From CAZDBS01 sp964503775 (GTDB lineage: Bacteria; Patescibacteriota; Saccharimonadia; Saccharimonadales; CAZDBS01): a DNA stretch of 5,826 nucleotides. Position 1 is the first letter of the stretch; every line of letters starts with the position of its first letter. The position numbers were made by a program, and so were the translations under genes. The stretch spans positions 1-5,826 of the forward strand of contig CAZDBS010000027.1 in the NCBI GenBank assembly GCA_964503775.1, read 5' to 3'. Shown in pieces: positions 5,824 through 5,826 of this stretch. Below the pieces are notes generated by a model. It saw nothing but the letters and a program-made list of their open reading frames with translations. It did no database searches and was not told the DNA's origin.

Positions 5824-5826
5824 AAT

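Noticed and set aside
1..5826. Mobile elements, CRISPR repeats, tRNA/rRNA genes, phage or toxin-antitoxin genes
   Set aside because: Apart from the N gap, almost all sequence is accounted for by housekeeping-like genes. I saw no transposase motifs, terminal inverted repeats, regularly spaced repeats or tRNA-like cloverleaf in the single short intergenic region. The wHTH/MBL pair was considered as a toxin-antitoxin-like (MNT/HEPN-like) module, but no HEPN RxxxxH partner is present.

Overview
The window looks like a piece of a draft genome from a Candidate Phyla Radiation bacterium, most likely a Saccharibacteria (TM7) relative. This is inferred from remembered protein features: the ThrRS tail, the F420-ligase-like protein, the winged-helix regulator and an unusual metallo-beta-lactamase-fold protein all resemble CPR versions. 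The genes are short, tightly packed and all on the + strand. TGA is used as a stop (end of the ATL gene and of the F420-ligase-like gene), so the code is standard bacterial and not the UGA-Gly code of Gracilibacteria/SR1. A run of exactly 100 N (3836-3935) shows that this is a scaffolded assembly.

Layout, left block (1 to the gap): the 3' end of thrS (threonyl-tRNA synthetase), a HAD-superfamily phosphatase-like gene, an alkyltransferase-like (ATL) DNA-lesion-binding protein, miaA (tRNA A37 prenyltransferase) and an asparagine-synthetase-type amidotransferase (asnB) cut off by the gap. The genes are separated by at most 8 bases or overlap by 4-14 bases, so they are probably co-transcribed and translationally coupled. 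The block combines tRNA charging and modification with a probable nucleotide phosphatase and a DNA damage sensor.

Gap and right block: the reading frame stays open through the N run, giving an apparent 825-residue protein. That protein is an artefact that joins the N-terminal 602 residues of AsnB to the C-terminal 190 residues of an unrelated F420-0:gamma-glutamyl ligase (CofE-like) protein. After it comes the only real intergenic space (4509-4592). It holds a probable extended -10 promoter whose predicted start point falls on the A of the next ATG, which suggests a leaderless mRNA. That promoter drives a winged-helix regulator with a degenerate nucleotidyltransferase domain and, 16 bases further on, an MBL-fold protein that has lost its HxHxDH metal motif.

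Main points of interest: the false fusion; several proteins that keep a fold but lack the catalytic signature (ATL Cys to Trp, NTase DxD to NxD, MBL without HxHxDH, AsnB glutamine-pocket Arg to Trp); a MiaA with a nearly deleted helical insertion; a CofE-like enzyme in a lineage not expected to make F420; and the leaderless promoter. I see no mobile element, CRISPR array, RNA gene or attachment site.
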